33,367 nucleotides of DNA from DTU018 sp964618175. GTDB taxonomy: Bacteria; Bacillota; Syntrophomonadia; Syntrophomonadales; Syntrophomonadaceae. The notes under the pieces were generated by a model. The model was not told the DNA's origin. It saw only the letters and a program-made list of their open reading frames with translations, and did not search any database. A program made the position numbers and the translations under genes. The stretch is taken from the NCBI GenBank assembly GCA_964618175.1, contig CAZTZX010000016.1, forward strand, positions 1 through 33,367, read 5' to 3'. Positions 30,159-33,367 of this stretch are shown piece after piece; the stretch's first letter is position 1, and each line of letters begins with the position of its first letter.

Positions 30159-31330
30159 TAGGATGCACTAAGTTATTGTGTGGTACAGCCACAGTTTCTG
30201 AGGTTATCAAGCATAGTTCGGTGGAAGGACAAGTCCCGCCTGAATTATTACAGTTTTCCAACCAAAATCGGCCTCTGGTAGTTTGGAATATGACTAATCG
30301 CTGCAATCTGCGCTGCCGTCATTGCTATATCAATGCGGAAGACCGCCACTACCAGGACGAACTGAGTACCGACGAGGCCAAAGTCTTTATCAAAGATCTA
30401 GCTGATATGAAGGTGCCCGTTCTGCTATTCTCGGGCGGGGAACCACTGATTCGTAAAGACATATTTGAACTGGGGAGAATGGCGGCTGATTTGGGGTTGC
30501 GGCCGGTCATTTCCAGCAATGGTACCTTGATCGACCGTGACATCGCCCGTCAGATCAAAGCAGCCGGCTTTCAGTATGTGGGAATAAGTATTGACGGAAA
30601 ACCTTCTACTCATGATGATTTCCGCAATATGTCCGGGGCCTTTGAGGCGGCCTTAAAAGGCATACATGCCTGTCTGAGTGAAGGCGTAAAAACGGGCATA
30701 AGGTTTACGGTCAATCGCTATAACCAGGCAGATTTACCGGACATTCTCGACATCGTAGAAAGGGAAGGCATTCCTCGTTTCTGTATGTATCATTTGGTTT
30801 ATGCGGGCAGAGGAGAGGAAATGGCCGATATGGATATTAACCCAGAAGAAACCCGAAAAGTCCTGGATCTTTTAAGCCATCGCACCCTTGAACTGCATCA
30901 ACGTGGAGTGGAAGTAGAGATAATGACCACTGATAATCATGCAGATGGCATTTATCTATTAAATCGTATTCGCCAGGAGCAGCCGGAACGGGTCGAAGAA
31001 ATAGTCACTTTGCTGGAGATGCATGGGGGCTGTTCAGCTGGCACCAAATTTGCGAATGTTGACCCCCGCGGGAATGTTCATCCCTGTCAATTCTGGCAGG
31101 ATTATGTGGTTGGCAACGTGCGGGAAAGACCGTTTTCGGAAATATGGACATCTGATGATGAACTAATGGTTCTGCTACGGGAAAAAGATAAGCATGTCAA
31201 AGGCCGCTGTGGTGATTGTTCTTATAAATCCTTGTGCTCAGGATGCCGTATCCGCGCTCGGGCCGTTTATGGTGATCTGTGGGCGGAAGACCCGGCCTGC
31301 TATTTGCGGGATGAAGAACTGACCAGATAA
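30155..31330 (+). CDS. nirJ1: Radical SAM protein NirJ1 (siroheme-derived haem biosynthesis)
   Basis: 391 aa, ATG overlapping the previous stop by 4 nt. The radical SAM cluster motif C-x3-C-x2-C is Cys50, Cys54 and Cys57 in TNRCNLRCRHCY, followed by FSGGEP, SSNGT and SIDG segments of the partial barrel. The C-terminal SPASM-type region has CSAGTKFANVDPRGNVHPCQFW and GRCGDCSYKSLCSGCRIRA, i.e. ligands for auxiliary 4Fe-4S clusters. The N-terminal stretch IGCTKLLCGTATVSEV is typical of the NirJ1 group. Such proteins are related to AhbC/AhbD and NirJ, which remodel didecarboxysiroheme side chains toward haem b or d1. The exact step is not provable from sequence. Confidence 0.88.
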   Translation: MIGCTKLLCGTATVSEVIKHSSVEGQVPPELLQFSNQNRPLVVWNMTNRCNLRCRHCYINAEDRHYQDELSTDEAKVFIKDLADMKVPVLLFSGGEPLIRKDIFELGRMAADLGLRPVISSNGTLIDRDIARQIKAAGFQYVGISIDGKPSTHDDFRNMSGAFEAALKGIHACLSEGVKTGIRFTVNRYNQADLPDILDIVEREGIPRFCMYHLVYAGRGEEMADMDINPEETRKVLDLLSHRTLELHQRGVEVEIMTTDNHADGIYLLNRIRQEQPERVEEIVTLLEMHGGCSAGTKFANVDPRGNVHPCQFWQDYVVGNVRERPFSEIWTSDDELMVLLREKDKHVKGRCGDCSYKSLCSGCRIRARAVYGDLWAEDPACYLRDEELTR

Positions 31331-31342
31331 GGGGGATTATCA

Positions 31343-32320
<978 letters not shown>

Positions 32321-32326
32321 TTGTGA

Positions 32327-32364
32327 GGGAGGTGTGAGCCAGGCTGTGGTCTGGCTTGAATAAT
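32327..32364 (+). promoter_or_regulatory. Shine-Dalgarno separated from the nirJ2 start by a hairpin
   Basis: GGGAGGTG (32327-32334) lies 30 nt before the ATG at 32365. Between them AGCCAGGC (32337-32344) pairs with GTCTGGCT (32349-32356), with one G-U and a 4-nt loop. Folding leaves an effective spacing of about 10 nt, so the hairpin may be a structured spacer that sets translation efficiency. Confidence 0.45.
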
Positions 32365-33363
32365 ATGCTGGTATCTTGGAACACCACCAACCAATGTAAT
32401 ATGTTCTGTGATCATTGTTATCGGGATGCCGGGGCTCGTTTGGATGAAGAACTGACTACTGATCAAGCCCGCGACTTGATTGACGGGATGGTTCGAGCCG
32501 GGTTCAAAATTATGATATTCAGTGGCGGTGAGCCTCTGATGCGAGCCGATATATATGAATTGGCCCGCTATGCTACCCAAAAAGGTCTGCGGGTGGTACT
32601 GGGAACCAATGGTACATTGATTACAAAAGAAGTAGCTCAAAACCTTAAAAAGGCAGGCTTTATGGCAGCAGGGGTCAGCCTGGATAGTCTAGATCCAGAA
32701 AAAAATGACCGCTTTCGCAAAATGGAGCACGCTTATGACCTGGCTCTTCAGGGAATGCACAACCTGAAAAAGGCCCAACTGCCCTTTCAGATCCATACTA
32801 CTGTGATGGACTGGAATGTTGATGAGTTGGAAAGTATCACTGACTATGCTGTAGAAATTGGAGCCATGGCACATCATGTATTCTTTTTAGTTCCTACTGG
32901 CCGGGGCGTAAACATTGAGGAGGAAGCTCTGCGGGTGGCTGCTTATGAAAGAACCATCGCCCGTTTAATGGAAAAACAAAAATCTTCACCTATTGAGATT
33001 AAGCCAACCTGTGCACCTCAGTTTATTAGGGTAGCTGATAAGAAGGGCATACCTCTGCGATTCACCAAAGGATGCCTGGCAGGCATAAGCTATTGCATTA
33101 TCAGCCCCTTGGGCGATGTTCAACCGTGTGCATACCTGGATATTCCATTGGGAAATGTAAAAGAGACGCCTTTTGACGAAATTTGGGAAAACAGTTCGGT
33201 ATTGAAAACCTTGCGAACTATGGAATATGAAGGAAAATGTGGCGCCTGTGATTATCGGGAAAGCTGCGGGGGATGCCGGGCAAGAGCTTATTATTACAGT
33301 GGTGGTAATATAATGGCCGAAGATGACTGGTGCCTGTATCAGCCGCCGGGGTGGAAGAAATGA
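32365..33363 (+). CDS. nirJ2: Radical SAM protein NirJ2 (siroheme-derived haem biosynthesis)
   Basis: 332 aa from the ATG at 32365; a TTG at 32356 is in frame and would add three residues, and neither has a directly adjacent ribosome site (see the hairpin upstream). The radical SAM motif is Cys11, Cys15, Cys18 in TNQCNMFCDHCYRDAG, with FSGGEP, GTNGT and SLDS segments. The C-terminal auxiliary-cluster region has GCLAGISYCIISPLGDVQPCAYL and GKCGACDYRESCGGCRARA. It belongs with the NirJ2 group, partner of NirJ1 in anaerobes making haem from siroheme. Its stop overlaps a potential next start (ATGA at 33360). Confidence 0.88.
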   Translation: MLVSWNTTNQCNMFCDHCYRDAGARLDEELTTDQARDLIDGMVRAGFKIMIFSGGEPLMRADIYELARYATQKGLRVVLGTNGTLITKEVAQNLKKAGFMAAGVSLDSLDPEKNDRFRKMEHAYDLALQGMHNLKKAQLPFQIHTTVMDWNVDELESITDYAVEIGAMAHHVFFLVPTGRGVNIEEEALRVAAYERTIARLMEKQKSSPIEIKPTCAPQFIRVADKKGIPLRFTKGCLAGISYCIISPLGDVQPCAYLDIPLGNVKETPFDEIWENSSVLKTLRTMEYEGKCGACDYRESCGGCRARAYYYSGGNIMAEDDWCLYQPPGWKK

Positions 33364-33367
33364 TAGC

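Overview
The window looks like chromosomal DNA of a strictly anaerobic Gram-positive bacterium of the Clostridia type, most like a Syntrophomonas-type organism. That placement is inferred from gene content and Shine-Dalgarno style, not from a search. The supporting genes are a rubrerythrin, a two-gene minimal SufC/SufB (SmsCB-like) Fe-S assembly system, a tryptophanyl-tRNA synthetase with a probable 4Fe-4S site, a RACo-like reductive activator of corrinoid proteins, a TTG-initiated prokaryotic SpeD, and a siroheme-linked haem locus with nirJ1 and nirJ2. Two runs of exactly 100 N (2815-2914 and 25467-25566) are scaffold gaps, each cutting a gene. I see no insertion sequence, CRISPR array, prophage, tRNA or rRNA.

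Left part (1-8.5 kb): a RACo-like ferredoxin/ASKHA protein, an SDR oxidoreductase, a DUF1015 protein (minus strand, 3' end in a gap), a PHP-domain phosphoesterase and a CaCA-type cation exchanger. Next comes a minus-strand pair of tiny membrane proteins (32 and 80 aa) behind an elaborate palindromic operator, then a ribbon-helix-helix regulator, about 450 bp with no assignable gene, and a PrsA-like foldase lipoprotein.

Iron/sulfur block (8.5-14.9 kb): fur with a perfect Fur box at its own start, a second Fur box ahead of an unusual FeoB-like transporter, then feoA, sufC, sufB and a LysR regulator, all on plus. Convergent to them is a 143-aa unknown protein followed by rubrerythrin. This block joins iron sensing, iron uptake, Fe-S assembly and oxygen defence.

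Middle (15-20 kb): a 747-aa extracytoplasmic phosphatase-fold/polytopic membrane protein, trpS, a marR regulator, speD and a small unknown gene.

Quinone and export block (20-25.7 kb): a HepS-like subunit, then UbiD-, UbiA- and UbiX-like proteins of the kind used for late menaquinone steps (MqnL/MqnP/MqnM), HepT polyprenyl synthase, and tatC and tatA on either side of a gap.

Tetrapyrrole operon (25.8 kb to the end): precorrin-2 dehydrogenase, hemA, hemC, a cobA-hemD fusion, nirJ1, hemB and nirJ2, tightly packed with overlapping ends. Together they supply most steps from glutamyl-tRNA to siroheme, plus two radical SAM enzymes of siroheme-derived haem synthesis. hemL and ahbA/ahbB are not in the window and may lie downstream.
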